Shown here piece after piece: positions 8,349 to 17,826 of a DNA stretch of 54,922 nt. The notes under the pieces were generated by a model that was not told the origin of the DNA, ran no database searches, and saw only the letters and a program-made list of their open reading frames with translations. The position numbers and the translations under genes were made by a program. How positions within the stretch are numbered: position 1 is the stretch's first letter; each line of letters begins with the position of its first letter. Source of the DNA: Thermoanaerobaculia bacterium (GTDB taxonomy: Bacteria > Acidobacteriota > Thermoanaerobaculia > Multivoradales > JAHEKO01). The stretch spans positions 1 through 54,922 of the forward strand of contig CALZIK010000068.1 of the NCBI GenBank assembly GCA_945787635.1, given 5' to 3'.

Positions 8349-10415
8349 ATGTGCGGCATTTTCGGAGTGATCGCCGGCCACAGCGGCGCCCTGACTGCAG
8401 GTGAGGCCCGCCTGGCCGCCACGAGCCTGTTCAAACTCTCGGAAGCGCGGGGCAAGGAGGCCTCCGGCTTGGCCTTCGCCGACCCCGGAGCCGTCCGGAT
8501 TCTCAAACGCCCGGTGACCGCGTCCAAACTTCTTCAGGGAGACGACTGCCAGCGCCTGATCGATTCTTTCGCCGCTTCCATGAATGGATCCCAGAACGGC
8601 TCGCGAGAACCCCATCCGGCGGGCAGCGGCTCGCTGATCGGCCACTCGCGTCTCGTCACCGACGGCATCCGGGACGTCCACACCAACAACCAGCCGCTGG
8701 TGGCCGGTGGGATGATCGGCATCCACAACGGCATCGTCGTCAACGCCGCCGACCTGTGGCGGCGGTACCCGCAGCTCGAACGACGGTACGAGGTCGACAC
8801 CGAGATCATCTTCGAGCTGCTTCGGCTGCACTATTCCGAGACCGGCTCGCTGACCGGTGCCGTTGGATCCACCTTCCGGGAGCTCGAAGGTACCGCCGCC
8901 ATCGCCGCTTTCTTCTCCGATCTCGACCAGGTTCTGTTGGCCACCAACAACGGTTCCCTCTACACGGTCAGGACTCGCGGAGGGGAGGCCGTGTTCTTCG
9001 CCTCGGAGACTTTCTTTCTGCGTAAGCTCGCGGAACGGCGGGGGCTCAGAGATCTACTCGAAGACGCGCCGATCGTCGCTCTCCAACCCGGCAGCGCATC
9101 GCTCATCGATCTGCGCACGCTCGAGCGGCGAGACTTCCTGTTCGACCAGGCCGGTGATGCCGACACCGCGTTTCAGCTTACTCCCCGCGAGACTCCCCGG
9201 GACGTGGTCGACCTGAGTGACTCGGGTGACGACACACGATCCGTGCGCCGGCCCGCCCGGTCCTCCTCGGACATCGTGGAGGAATTGAAGCAACGCTACC
9301 CGTTCGACGACTACCCGATCAGCTCCATGCGTCGCTGCTCGCGCTGCATCCTTCCGGAGACTATTCCTTTCATCACCTTCGACTCCGAAGGAGTGTGCAA
9401 CTTCTGCCACAGCTACCGCAAGCTCACCTTCCGGGGCGAGGACGCGCTGATGGATGTGGCCGACCGGTACCGCAAGGCGAATGGCGAGCACGACTGCATC
9501 GTCGCCGTGAGCGGCGGCCGCGACAGCACCTACGCGCTTCACTACGTCAAGACCGTGCTCAAGATGAATCCGCTGGCTTTCACATACGACTGGGGCATGG
9601 TCACCGATCTCGCCCGCCGCAACGTGGCGCGCATCTGCGGCAAGCTGGGAGTCGAGCACATCCTGTTGTCGGCGGACATACCGCGCAAGCGACACTTCAT
9701 TCGGCAAAACGTCCTGGCTTGGCTCGAGCGGCCGCGGCTGGGGCTGATTCCCCTGTTCATGGCCGGCGACAAAGCGTATTTCTACAACGCCTACCAGCTC
9801 AAGAAGAGGACCGGCCTCGAGCTCTTGATCATGGGCGAGAACATGCTGGAACGGGACTTCTTCAAGGCGTGCTTCGCGGGATCGCCTCCCGAGATGACCT
9901 CCGACGAGCACATCGGCCATCTGAGCTGGAAGGGGAATCTGAAGATGATCCTCTTCTACCTGCAGAACTATCTGGCCAACCCGAGGTTTCTCAACTCGTC
10001 GATCCCGGACACGGTCTTCGCCTATCTCTGCTACTTCGTGATTCCACGCGACTACCTCAACATGTTTCGCTACATCCCTTGGCACGAGGAGAGCCTGATC
10101 TCGACCCTGGTCGACGAATACGACTGGGAGCTCGCCACGGATACCACTCAGACCTGGCGCATCGGCGACGGCACCTCGCCGTTTTACAACTTCATCTACT
10201 ACAACGTCGCCGGCTTCTCGGAAAACGACAACTTCTACAGCAATCAGATCCGGGAAGGCACGATCAGCCGTGAACAGGCACTCGCCACGGTGGCCGACAG
10301 GAACCAGCCGCGGTTCGAGGGCATCAAGTGGTACTGCGACACGATCGGAATCGACGTCGCCGAAACCGTCGCCAAGATCACCGCGATCCCCAAGTTGTAC
10401 CGGAAAGAGTCCTAG
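8349..10415 (+). CDS. Fused class II glutaminase / N-acetyl-sugar amidotransferase (WbpG/PseA-like)
   Basis: A 688-residue fusion. Residues 1 to about 250 are a class II (Ntn) glutamine amidotransferase domain: the N-terminal MCGIFGVIAG supplies Cys2 as nucleophile after Met removal, with GSLIGHSRLVTDG and IHNGIVVNA as glutamine-binding loops. From about residue 325 it matches N-acetyl sugar amidotransferases (WbpG/PseA type): paired cysteines CSRC (330, 333) and C350/C353 suggest a zinc ribbon, and the PP-loop SGGRDSTYAL (388-397) binds ATP. Known WbpG-type enzymes convert an N-acetyl sugar to an acetamidino sugar for surface glycan, usually with separate HisH/HisF-like partners. Here ammonia supply is built in. 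A Wzx-type flippase follows after 8 bp, supporting an envelope-glycan role. Confidence 0.85.
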   Translation: MCGIFGVIAGHSGALTAGEARLAATSLFKLSEARGKEASGLAFADPGAVRILKRPVTASKLLQGDDCQRLIDSFAASMNGSQNGSREPHPAGSGSLIGHSRLVTDGIRDVHTNNQPLVAGGMIGIHNGIVVNAADLWRRYPQLERRYEVDTEIIFELLRLHYSETGSLTGAVGSTFRELEGTAAIAAFFSDLDQVLLATNNGSLYTVRTRGGEAVFFASETFFLRKLAERRGLRDLLEDAPIVALQPGSASLIDLRTLERRDFLFDQAGDADTAFQLTPRETPRDVVDLSDSGDDTRSVRRPARSSSDIVEELKQRYPFDDYPISSMRRCSRCILPETIPFITFDSEGVCNFCHSYRKLTFRGEDALMDVADRYRKANGEHDCIVAVSGGRDSTYALHYVKTVLKMNPLAFTYDWGMVTDLARRNVARICGKLGVEHILLSADIPRKRHFIRQNVLAWLERPRLGLIPLFMAGDKAYFYNAYQLKKRTGLELLIMGENMLERDFFKACFAGSPPEMTSDEHIGHLSWKGNLKMILFYLQNYLANPRFLNSSIPDTVFAYLCYFVIPRDYLNMFRYIPWHEESLISTLVDEYDWELATDTTQTWRIGDGTSPFYNFIYYNVAGFSENDNFYSNQIREGTISREQALATVADRNQPRFEGIKWYCDTIGIDVAETVAKITAIPKLYRKES

Positions 10416-10423
10416 GTCCAGCC

Positions 10424-11701
10424 GTGCGAATGCTGTTCTCCCGTGAGGGCAGCTTCCAGGCCGGTGTCGCCTGGAACGTCGCCAGCCTGGTGGTTCTCGG
10501 ACTGTCGGGCATCGCGGTCAACGTGCTGATCGCCAAGTGGGGCGGCGCCGACGATCTGGGCGTCTTCAACCAGGCGTATGCGATCTACATCTTCGCCTCG
10601 CAGGTAGCGGTCGGAGGGATCCAGTTTTCGGTGCTCCACTACGTCTCCTGGCGACCGGACGAGCGCGACGAATGCGCCCGGATCACCGCCTCCGGCCTGA
10701 CCATGGCCGGGATCCTGGCGACGCTCGTGGCCCTCGCCGTGCTGCTTTCGCGGGATCTGGCCGGCTCGCTTCTCGACAGCCCCGGCGTCGCCACCGCGCT
10801 TCTCGTCGTGAGCCCGGGACTGCTCTTCTTCTCCCTCAACAAGGTGCTTCTCTCAGTCATGAACGGCCTGCGCCAAATGCGGGCGTACGCGGTCTTCCAG
10901 TCCCTTCGATTCGTTTTCATTCTCGCCGGCGTCGCGATACTTCTTGGCATCGATGCTCCGGGCTCCTACCTCGCCGGCACGTTCACCCTGGCCGAGGCTC
11001 TGCTCTTCGTGGTACTCGCGATCTACTTCGAGGTCCGGGCTGTCGCCGTCCGATTTCGCCACCTCGACCGCAGCTGGCTCCGCCGCCACTCTTCGTTTGG
11101 CGCGCGTAGCTTTCTGAGTGGAACCCTCTCGGAGCTCAACACCCGGGTTGACGTTCTGGTGCTCGGGTTTTTCGTTTCGGACTCGGTCGTCGGCGTCTAC
11201 AGTTTCGCGGCGATCTTTGCGGAGGGGTTCAACCAGCTTCCCTACGTCGTGCGCAACAATCTCGACCCACTTCTGGGAAACCGGTTCGCGGACGGCGCGA
11301 CCGAACAGATCGAGGGCTACGCCCGACAGATCCGGAAGGTCTTCTGGCCGGCGATGGCGCTCATCGGAGCGCTGGCCATCGTCGGGTACCTGGGACTCAT
11401 CGCGGTGTTTTTCGGTGACACCGAGTTTCCGGCCAGCCGCGGCGCCTTCGCGGTCCTCATTGCCGGCGTCGTGCTTTCTTCCGGATATCGGCCGTTCGTC
11501 GGTATCCTGCTCCAGGGCGGACGTCCGGCCACGTACACGGTGCTAGTGACCCTGGTCGTGCTCGCGAACCTCATCGGCAACCTGCTGTTGATTCCGATCT
11601 TCGGACTTCTCGGCGCCGCGGCCGCGACCGCCGCCGCTCTGGTCATCGAGGCCGCACTGATTGTGGTTTTGAGCCGCAGGCTCTTTGGCATCAGACTCTA
11701 G
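10424..11701 (+). CDS. Wzx-type polysaccharide flippase
   Basis: About 425 residues, with twelve or more predicted membrane helices and no long soluble domain. The N-terminal segment FSREGSFQAGVAWNVASLV and later SGTLSELNTRVDVLVLGFF match the MATE-like polysaccharide biosynthesis (Polysacc_synt, MOP exporter) family, which flips undecaprenyl-linked oligosaccharides across the inner membrane. It follows the sugar amidotransferase gene by 8 bp. Its stop codon overlaps the start codon of the next GT-C gene by one base, so the three genes are very likely one operon. The start is GTG 10424 or ATG 10430. Confidence 0.85.
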   Translation: MRMLFSREGSFQAGVAWNVASLVVLGLSGIAVNVLIAKWGGADDLGVFNQAYAIYIFASQVAVGGIQFSVLHYVSWRPDERDECARITASGLTMAGILATLVALAVLLSRDLAGSLLDSPGVATALLVVSPGLLFFSLNKVLLSVMNGLRQMRAYAVFQSLRFVFILAGVAILLGIDAPGSYLAGTFTLAEALLFVVLAIYFEVRAVAVRFRHLDRSWLRRHSSFGARSFLSGTLSELNTRVDVLVLGFFVSDSVVGVYSFAAIFAEGFNQLPYVVRNNLDPLLGNRFADGATEQIEGYARQIRKVFWPAMALIGALAIVGYLGLIAVFFGDTEFPASRGAFAVLIAGVVLSSGYRPFVGILLQGGRPATYTVLVTLVVLANLIGNLLLIPIFGLLGAAAATAAALVIEAALIVVLSRRLFGIRL

Positions 11702-14253
11702 TGCTCCCGATGCGACCCCGCGGCAGCTCCAATCTCGACCTGAGCGGACCAGCCGCCCGGTGGGGACTCGGCCTGGTGGTCCTCATTGCCGCGACGGTCT
11801 ATCTGGGTGCCATCGGCTGGGGCCTGCCACCGGACTGGCTCACCTGGGCCGGCGACGAGATCAGGCCGGGAGCCGTAACCGGCGAGGCCCAATGGGACCC
11901 TCTCTATCCGCCCGCTCATCGCTACCTGCTGGCGACACTTCTCGAGGGACTGGCGGCGGCGGGTCGCCTGCTCTCGTTGCAGCCCGAGAACCTGAGGACC
12001 TTTCAGACCCTGGCCGCAAGAGGCCTGACGGTTTTTCTCGCGACTCTCGCGCTGCTGGCGATCTACCGCGGCGCTCGCCTGGTGCTCGGTCGGCTCGAGT
12101 CGCTTCTGGCGGTCATCTGCGTCGGCTTCGGCACCGGCTACGTCTTCTACGGCAAGACAGCCAATCTGGACATCCCGTATCTCTTCTGGTTCGTGGTCTC
12201 GGTGGTGTTCTACCTGCGCTGCCTCCGGTCTCGCCGCCTGCTCGACTATCTGCTTTTCGCGGCCTTCGGCACGCTCTCGATCACCACCAAGACCCAGGCC
12301 TGGGCTCTCTATCTCCTGCCGTCCGCCGCGCTCGTCATCGACCTTGCCAGGGCGCACTCCGGCCGCAGGTGGGCGCTCGCGCGGGCGCTCGTCGATCGGC
12401 GCATTCTCGCCGCAGCAGCCGCCACGGTGCTTCTTACCCTTCTCCTCTTTGGCGAGCTCTGGGGCCGAGGGGAGCTCGTAGCCCACTATCAGGCGATCAC
12501 TGCACAGCCCTACGAGGGCTATCGCGCCGCCACCGCCACCACCCGGGCGGTTTTCGGAGTGTCCCTGGAGAATCTCGTTCTCAGCCTCGGGCTGCCGGTC
12601 CTCGTCTGCTCGCTTCTCGGAGTCCTCGCCGCGCTGTTTCACCCACGGCGCAATGCCCGCCTCCTTCACGTTCTTCTGTTTCCGCTCTCGTACTATCCGG
12701 CCTTCATCCTCGCCACGGGCTTCAACTACGAACGTCACTATCTTCCGATTACCGTCGTCCTCGGTTTTTTCGCCGGCAAGGCTCTCGGCGCAATCTGGCG
12801 GAGCCGACACGGACCGCTCTGGCTGCGCGGCGGCGTGGTCGTTGCGATCGTCGTTCACGTGCTGTTGCGGGGAGTGTCCGTGGACCTGCTGCTTCGGGGC
12901 GACGCGCGCTACGAGGTCGAGCGCTGGCTCGCCGCCGAAGGCCTCTACGATCGGACGGCGGGCCTTGGCTCGATACGCGATCTCCCCCGCGGACTCGTTT
13001 CGCATCCGGTAAGCAGCTTCGCCAAATGGAGAAGTGGCGAGCACCTGACCAACCCGGTGGTCTGGCACAACTGCTTCGTTCTCAACCGCCTGGGCGCCGA
13101 GTACTTGATCCCGGACTTCGCCGAAAAGCTGATCGGGCCCGGCGTCAACTACGCCGAGTACCGCCGGTTCTCGAACCGGGCGCGGTGGTCCGCCGTCGAC
13201 TTCGGTCGGTTTTCCGCCTACCACACTGCGCTCGCAAAGCTGGCCAGAGACATCGTCATCTTCAAAAGGACGAACGCCGAGTGCGTGGACTCGGGGCGCG
13301 TACCGCGAGGCCTTCACGAGCTGCGCGCTGAGAGCGCCCCCGATCGCCGCCGGAGCCTGGCGCACGGAATCCTCGAGTCGCCGGCATCGAAAGCTCGGAC
13401 GCTCCCCCGAAGCGACTACCGCGTGGTGCGCACCCACTCCAACTTCTGGACTGTGGGCACCTTCCCTGCCGGAGTCGTTGTCTCCAACACCGGACACAGG
13501 CCCTACGCACCCAAGCTCGGCCTGAGCCTCGCCGGAGCCGACGCCGACTTTCCAGTCACGGTCTCGATCGAGGACGGCGCCGGCACGCGGCAAGAGGTCT
13601 TCGAGCGGCCCGAGGTTCGCAGGGTTGCGCTTCGCGAGGTGGCTCCGGGCGACGTAGGGCTCTACATCGTCTGGACCGATACCGAATGGGTGGGCCCGGG
13701 ACGAAGACGTTTGGGCGTCCGCCTGGCAGCGGGCGAGACCCGCGGCGAATGGCTCAATCGACTGTTCGAGGAGCAGGCGGATCTACGCCTGTACGAGAGG
13801 CTCTCGGCACTCTCCTCCAGCCGGGACCGACACCGGCGCGCCAGCTTCGTCGAGTCCGTGATCGATGGCAGCATCCCCAACTCTTCCACTGTAGAAGACG
13901 GAACCGCCGTCCTGGTGGGTGGCTGGCCGGACGGCTGGACACACGGCACTCGGCCGGCCGGGCTCCTGATCGAGAATCCGGCGAACCACATCGTCCGACC
14001 GCGCCTCCGGCTCGGCTGCGACCCACGAGAGGGAGATCCCCGGTTGACCGTCTCGATCGACGATGGCTCGAGGGTCACCGAGGTCATTCTCGACTGCCGG
14101 CGCGTGACCAGCGTTCGCCTGCGCAAGATCGACGCGGGCAGCCGCAAGCTCTACATCCTCCGCTCCGACCGGCCGTCCGCCGCGACCCCGCAGGACGATC
14201 GCCTCCGAGGAGTCCTCGTGCGAGACGTGAGGCTGATCGAAAAAGACGCTTGA
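11701..14253 (+). CDS. GT-C membrane glycosyltransferase with duplicated C-terminal beta module
   Basis: 850 residues from GTG 11701 (or ATG 11710). Residues 1 to about 410 form a multi-pass membrane part of the PMT/ArnT (GT39/GT83-like) type. The first periplasmic loop reads GWGLPPDWLTWAGDEIRPG, where the acidic pair is in the position of the catalytic aspartate of GT-C enzymes that use polyprenyl-phosphate sugars. Residues from about 550 onward form a soluble region holding two related units of about 100 residues, each with a hydrophobic strand (PAGVVVSNTG / PAGLLIENPA) followed by VTVSIEDG / LTVSIDDG and LYIV / LYIL. The units are probably beta sandwiches facing the periplasm. It is translationally coupled to the flippase. 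Donor and acceptor are unknown. Confidence 0.75.
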   Translation: MLPMRPRGSSNLDLSGPAARWGLGLVVLIAATVYLGAIGWGLPPDWLTWAGDEIRPGAVTGEAQWDPLYPPAHRYLLATLLEGLAAAGRLLSLQPENLRTFQTLAARGLTVFLATLALLAIYRGARLVLGRLESLLAVICVGFGTGYVFYGKTANLDIPYLFWFVVSVVFYLRCLRSRRLLDYLLFAAFGTLSITTKTQAWALYLLPSAALVIDLARAHSGRRWALARALVDRRILAAAAATVLLTLLLFGELWGRGELVAHYQAITAQPYEGYRAATATTRAVFGVSLENLVLSLGLPVLVCSLLGVLAALFHPRRNARLLHVLLFPLSYYPAFILATGFNYERHYLPITVVLGFFAGKALGAIWRSRHGPLWLRGGVVVAIVVHVLLRGVSVDLLLRGDARYEVERWLAAEGLYDRTAGLGSIRDLPRGLVSHPVSSFAKWRSGEHLTNPVVWHNCFVLNRLGAEYLIPDFAEKLIGPGVNYAEYRRFSNRARWSAVDFGRFSAYHTALAKLARDIVIFKRTNAECVDSGRVPRGLHELRAESAPDRRRSLAHGILESPASKARTLPRSDYRVVRTHSNFWTVGTFPAGVVVSNTGHRPYAPKLGLSLAGADADFPVTVSIEDGAGTRQEVFERPEVRRVALREVAPGDVGLYIVWTDTEWVGPGRRRLGVRLAAGETRGEWLNRLFEEQADLRLYERLSALSSSRDRHRRASFVESVIDGSIPNSSTVEDGTAVLVGGWPDGWTHGTRPAGLLIENPANHIVRPRLRLGCDPREGDPRLTVSIDDGSRVTEVILDCRRVTSVRLRKIDAGSRKLYILRSDRPSAATPQDDRLRGVLVRDVRLIEKDA

Positions 14254-14280
14254 GCGTTCCGTATAGCCCGAGCTTCCGGC

Positions 14281-14616
14281 CTAGTCGTCACCCAGCTCTC
14301 GAATCGCGATGTGCCGGACCAGCCGGGTGAGGTCGCGTTCGGCCCTGTCGAGCCGGATGTACAAGCGGAAGAAACCATAAAACAAGAGTCCGACGGCGAT
14401 GTAGACCAGAAAGTCCACCCCGGTGGCGGTCACGACGCCAAGTCGCACGGCTATGGCATCGGCCAGCTCGGGCGAAAGCATGACGACCGCCACGGCGAGC
14501 CAGGGCAGCGACCAGAAGAGAATCCGCCGTAGCGACATCTCTCGCCTCCGGTAGCGCTGTGCGAGCCGCGCCAGGAGCAAGGCGACCACCAACAAGGTTG
14601 CGATCCTGATCAGCAT
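14281..14616 (-). CDS. DUF2304 membrane protein
   Basis: 111 residues, with three predicted membrane helices (about 2-16, 33-50, 66-88) and a charged C-terminal tail that is probably a short coiled coil (DRAERDLTRLVRHIA). This matches DUF2304, a small family commonly found next to DPM1-like GT2 glycosyltransferases. That is the case here: the gene begins 10 bp after the stop of the GT2 gene on the same strand. The role is not established; a membrane partner of the glycosyltransferase is a reasonable guess. Confidence 0.8.
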   Translation of the reverse strand: MLIRIATLLVVALLLARLAQRYRRREMSLRRILFWSLPWLAVAVVMLSPELADAIAVRLGVVTATGVDFLVYIAVGLLFYGFFRLYIRLDRAERDLTRLVRHIAIRELGDD

Positions 14617-14626
14617 GCGAAGCTCC

Positions 14627-15298
14627 CTACTGGGTCAGCTTGCCCCACAGAAACTGGAGACCGACCCTGAGCTTCGCCAGGTTGCCTTCGCCCTTGCCGA
14701 GAGAGTAGTCGGTGTAGCTGATCGTCACCGGCACCTCGCGCAGCCTCAAGCCCCGCCGGCCGATGCGCTCCACGACTTCGGAGGCGTAGGCCATGCCGTC
14801 CTCGCGGCACTGAATCTGCCGCAGGGCGGAGCTCGAGAAGGCCCGGAAGCCATTGTGGGCGTCGCTCAGCGCAACACCAGAAAGCACCCGCGTGAACAGG
14901 ATCGCGGCCTTGATCAGGATCTTTCGCAGAAGCGGGATCCGCCGGCCTTGACCCAGGAAGCGTGACCCGATGGTGACGTCGGCCTCGCCGTCGGCTACCG
15001 GTTGAGTAACGGCCGCGATCTCATCGACCTCGTGCTGCCCGTCGGCGTCGAAATGGACGACGATCTCGTAGCCGCGCTGAACGGCCCAATCCGAGCCAGT
15101 CGTCAGGGCAGCGCCATAGCCCCGGTTCACCCAGTGGCGGAGCACCGTGGCACCCCCTCTGCGAGCCTCTTCGTAGGTAGCGTCGCTCGAGCCGTCGTCC
15201 ACCACGACCGGATCGTGGCCGTGCTCGACGATATCTCGCACCACATCTCCAATCGCCTGCGCCTCGTTGAAGGCGGGTATGACCACAGCGATTCGCAA
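14627..15298 (-). CDS. GT2 glycosyltransferase, dolichyl-phosphate-mannose-synthase-like
   Basis: A GT-A fold enzyme of about 223 residues. It contains RIAVVIPAFNEAQAIGDVV at the N terminus, the nucleotide-binding VVDDGSSDAT, the metal-binding FDADGQHEVDE (DxD), and GSRFLGQGRRIPLLRK with DAHNGFRAF farther on. It lacks C-terminal membrane helices, so it resembles short DPM1-type synthases that make polyprenyl-phosphate sugars. These lipid-linked sugars are the donors used by GT-C enzymes such as the three large ones in this region. TTG 15298 with AAGGTGG upstream gives a start at the domain edge; ATG 15367 would add 23 residues of unlikely leader. Paired with DUF2304. Confidence 0.85.
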   Translation of the reverse strand: MRIAVVIPAFNEAQAIGDVVRDIVEHGHDPVVVDDGSSDATYEEARRGGATVLRHWVNRGYGAALTTGSDWAVQRGYEIVVHFDADGQHEVDEIAAVTQPVADGEADVTIGSRFLGQGRRIPLLRKILIKAAILFTRVLSGVALSDAHNGFRAFSSSALRQIQCREDGMAYASEVVERIGRRGLRLREVPVTISYTDYSLGKGEGNLAKLRVGLQFLWGKLTQ

Positions 15299-15384
15299 GT
15301 TGCCACCTTGACCGTTCGAGAATTCCCTCCGGCCAAGCTTAGCAGCCGAGCCGGCCGGTTTCCGCATTGGTAAGATCGCGCACC

Positions 15385-17817
15385 GTGAAAACCGACCGCG
15401 ACCCTCGCCGATTCCGCCGCGCGATGGCTCTCGTCCTGGCGAGAGGTCGTGCGCCTCTGTTTCTGCTCGCGGCCGCGCTTCTGGTTCTCCAGGCCTGGTC
15501 TCTGAGCCGGGAGCGCTGGGGCTTGGTCGCCGAGTACCGCAGCCAGGCCGACGGCGGCGGGCATGTGGTCCGTCGCCAGATCGAGGCGGACCCGTCGATT
15601 TCACCCGACGGAATCGCGGTTCTGCGACCCGAGTACTCGGTTCGCTGGACCGGTTGGATCCGGATCGAAGAAGAGGGCCGGTACTGGTTCACCACCCGGT
15701 CGGGCGGTTCCTCCTCCATCGAGATCCGCGGCAAGAACGTGCTCGAGAACGCCGGCGGCCAGCCGCCGCGCTCGGTCAACGGACGGGTTCATCTTCGCCG
15801 TGGCCTCCACCCGATCGTCGTCGGCCTCTCGAAAACGCCCGGGCGATGGCACCTTCTCGAGACCCGTTTCGGCCGCAAGCTCAACCAGCTCGAGGCGATC
15901 CCTGCCACCGCGCTCTTTGCGAGCCGGCCCGGACGTTACCGGCAGCTGGTACGGAGCGCCACTCGAGGACTCTCTCTCGATGGGCGCAGAGCTCTCGCCG
16001 GTGTCTTGCTCGTCCCGGCGCTGCTGCTCGTCTGGCTGGCGCTGCGACCCCACGCAGGATCGGCCGGCCGGGCCTGGCTCGCGGCTCGAGAGCAACTGAC
16101 GGCAGTGCAGTCGAAGCGGCGGTATCGAGCCGCATTTCTCGTCGCCCTCTTCGCGTTCGCCTTCTTCGCTTCCCTGCCCTTCGCCGGCAGCCCCTACGGC
16201 TACGACGACCTCTTCTACATGCAGCTCGCGCAAAAAACCGAAGCCTTCCCATGGGTTCTCAATCGCTACGCTCACGTCTACGTCCTCAAACCATTCTTCG
16301 CACTCACGGGCGGGGATGCCTTCCAGGCCTCGGAGATCTACTGGTCTTTCATGTTCGCCGCCACGGTGACCGCCATGGGCGCTGCGATCATGAGCCTCGG
16401 CGCCGGGTATCAAATCCTGACCTTGCTCGCGGCGCTCTTGCTGTTGCTGAGCCAGCCGATGTTGTTCGAGCGCATCGGCGCCGCCTATTCGGATTACACC
16501 GTGATGATGCTGGTAACCGTGGGCGTTGCGGTGTATCTGCACGGGCTGGCGAGGGCGCGAGGGCCCACCTGGAACTGGGTCAGCTTCGTTCTCGGTCTCG
16601 CCACCTTTTGGGCCACCAAGTCCAAGGAGCTCGGTGCGGTCCTGCTCTGGCTCCTGCCGCTGCTTGCGTTCGAGGAAGGGCGCTTGCGATGGCGAAGCTT
16701 CGCCAAAAAACTCGGCTTCTGGGTCGCGGGTGCCGCCGTCGGCCTGGTGGCGCTGATGGTGCTCGACGCGATCTACCTCGGGGACGGCTTCTTCGCAGTC
16801 CGCCCGGACAACATCAATCGGGTCGGAAGCTTCAACTTCGCGCAAACGCCCGAAAGCCACTCCGGTTGGATGGCGACGCTCTGGCGCGGACACCACGTGG
16901 CGAACCCCGGCGACGCCAGCGCCGGCCTGCTCGCCATTTTCGTCGTACTGGCCGCCGCCGCCGCGACTTGGAGGCAGCGGACGCTCGAGCTGCGTCTCGT
17001 GCATCTCATGCCGATGGGGTATCTGGCGGCGCTCATCCTGATGAATCTTCGAGCGACCTACCCCTACATTCCACGATACCTGTACCCGATCCTGCCGGTG
17101 GCCTGTGTGCTCGCGGCGGCGTTGTTTCACTACGCCGGGCTCGACGATCTAGACTGGAGCCGACTTGCGAGCCCGCGTTTCTTCGTGCCGGCTATTCTGG
17201 TCGCCGCCGCCCCCTGGGCGGTATTGAGCCTGCTGCCTTTCGACAAGTTCGCCCGGGCCGGCTGGACCCCCGAGCTCTTCGTGCCCCGGGTTCTGATGCC
17301 TCTGGTCCTGATGGGGCTTCTAGCGCTGTTTGCTGCCTTTTTCCATATTCGGAGCGTCCGCCTGGCGCTTCTTGCGCTGGCCGCGGCGCTCCTGTTCGCA
17401 CCCTATTTCAGCCAGACCAGCCAGCGCCTGGCAACCCGCTTCGCGGTGTCCCGGGCAGAGGCTTCGCTCTACCCTTTTAGGACGTTCGCCAAAGAGCTCG
17501 AAGAGACCGAGGTCGCGCACCTGGCGGTGTCGCCAAACGTTCTGGCCACGCGCATGTGCGGCGGATACAAACTCGCGTGCAAGCGGATCGTCCGGTTGTG
17601 GATCGATCCCGAGGTACAGCTGACCTTCGATGACGAGTACAACGCGGGTGCGACCTTCACTCTCGGAACCGATACGGACGTCGAAGCCTGGGCGCAGAAC
17701 GACGCCGGGCTGCGCTCCCGGGCCGTCTTCGACCCGACCCGCTCGGTCGCCCTGATCCGCTCGCCCCACGTGCCGCTCCCGGAGAGCATCTGGACCCGCG
17801 CCGTTCCGAAGAACTAG
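15385..17817 (+). CDS. PA14-like domain fused to GT-C glycosyltransferase (paralogue 1)
   Basis: About 810 residues from GTG 15385 (TTG 15367 also possible). One N-terminal membrane helix (residues 20-38) is followed by a PA14-like beta domain at about 45-180, with WTGWIRIEEEGRYWFTT, a short IEIRGKNVLE strand and LRRGLHPIVVGLSK. PA14 domains bind carbohydrates. A multi-pass GT-C part follows, opening with FAGSPYGYDDLFYMQLA; the DD pair is in the place of the catalytic acid. It ends with a soluble domain from about residue 690. It is homologous throughout to the protein at 19706-22159. It is likely an inner-membrane, periplasm-facing sugar transferase. Confidence 0.75.
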   Translation: MKTDRDPRRFRRAMALVLARGRAPLFLLAAALLVLQAWSLSRERWGLVAEYRSQADGGGHVVRRQIEADPSISPDGIAVLRPEYSVRWTGWIRIEEEGRYWFTTRSGGSSSIEIRGKNVLENAGGQPPRSVNGRVHLRRGLHPIVVGLSKTPGRWHLLETRFGRKLNQLEAIPATALFASRPGRYRQLVRSATRGLSLDGRRALAGVLLVPALLLVWLALRPHAGSAGRAWLAAREQLTAVQSKRRYRAAFLVALFAFAFFASLPFAGSPYGYDDLFYMQLAQKTEAFPWVLNRYAHVYVLKPFFALTGGDAFQASEIYWSFMFAATVTAMGAAIMSLGAGYQILTLLAALLLLLSQPMLFERIGAAYSDYTVMMLVTVGVAVYLHGLARARGPTWNWVSFVLGLATFWATKSKELGAVLLWLLPLLAFEEGRLRWRSFAKKLGFWVAGAAVGLVALMVLDAIYLGDGFFAVRPDNINRVGSFNFAQTPESHSGWMATLWRGHHVANPGDASAGLLAIFVVLAAAAATWRQRTLELRLVHLMPMGYLAALILMNLRATYPYIPRYLYPILPVACVLAAALFHYAGLDDLDWSRLASPRFFVPAILVAAAPWAVLSLLPFDKFARAGWTPELFVPRVLMPLVLMGLLALFAAFFHIRSVRLALLALAAALLFAPYFSQTSQRLATRFAVSRAEASLYPFRTFAKELEETEVAHLAVSPNVLATRMCGGYKLACKRIVRLWIDPEVQLTFDDEYNAGATFTLGTDTDVEAWAQNDAGLRSRAVFDPTRSVALIRSPHVPLPESIWTRAVPKN

Positions 17818-17826
17818 GCGAGATTT

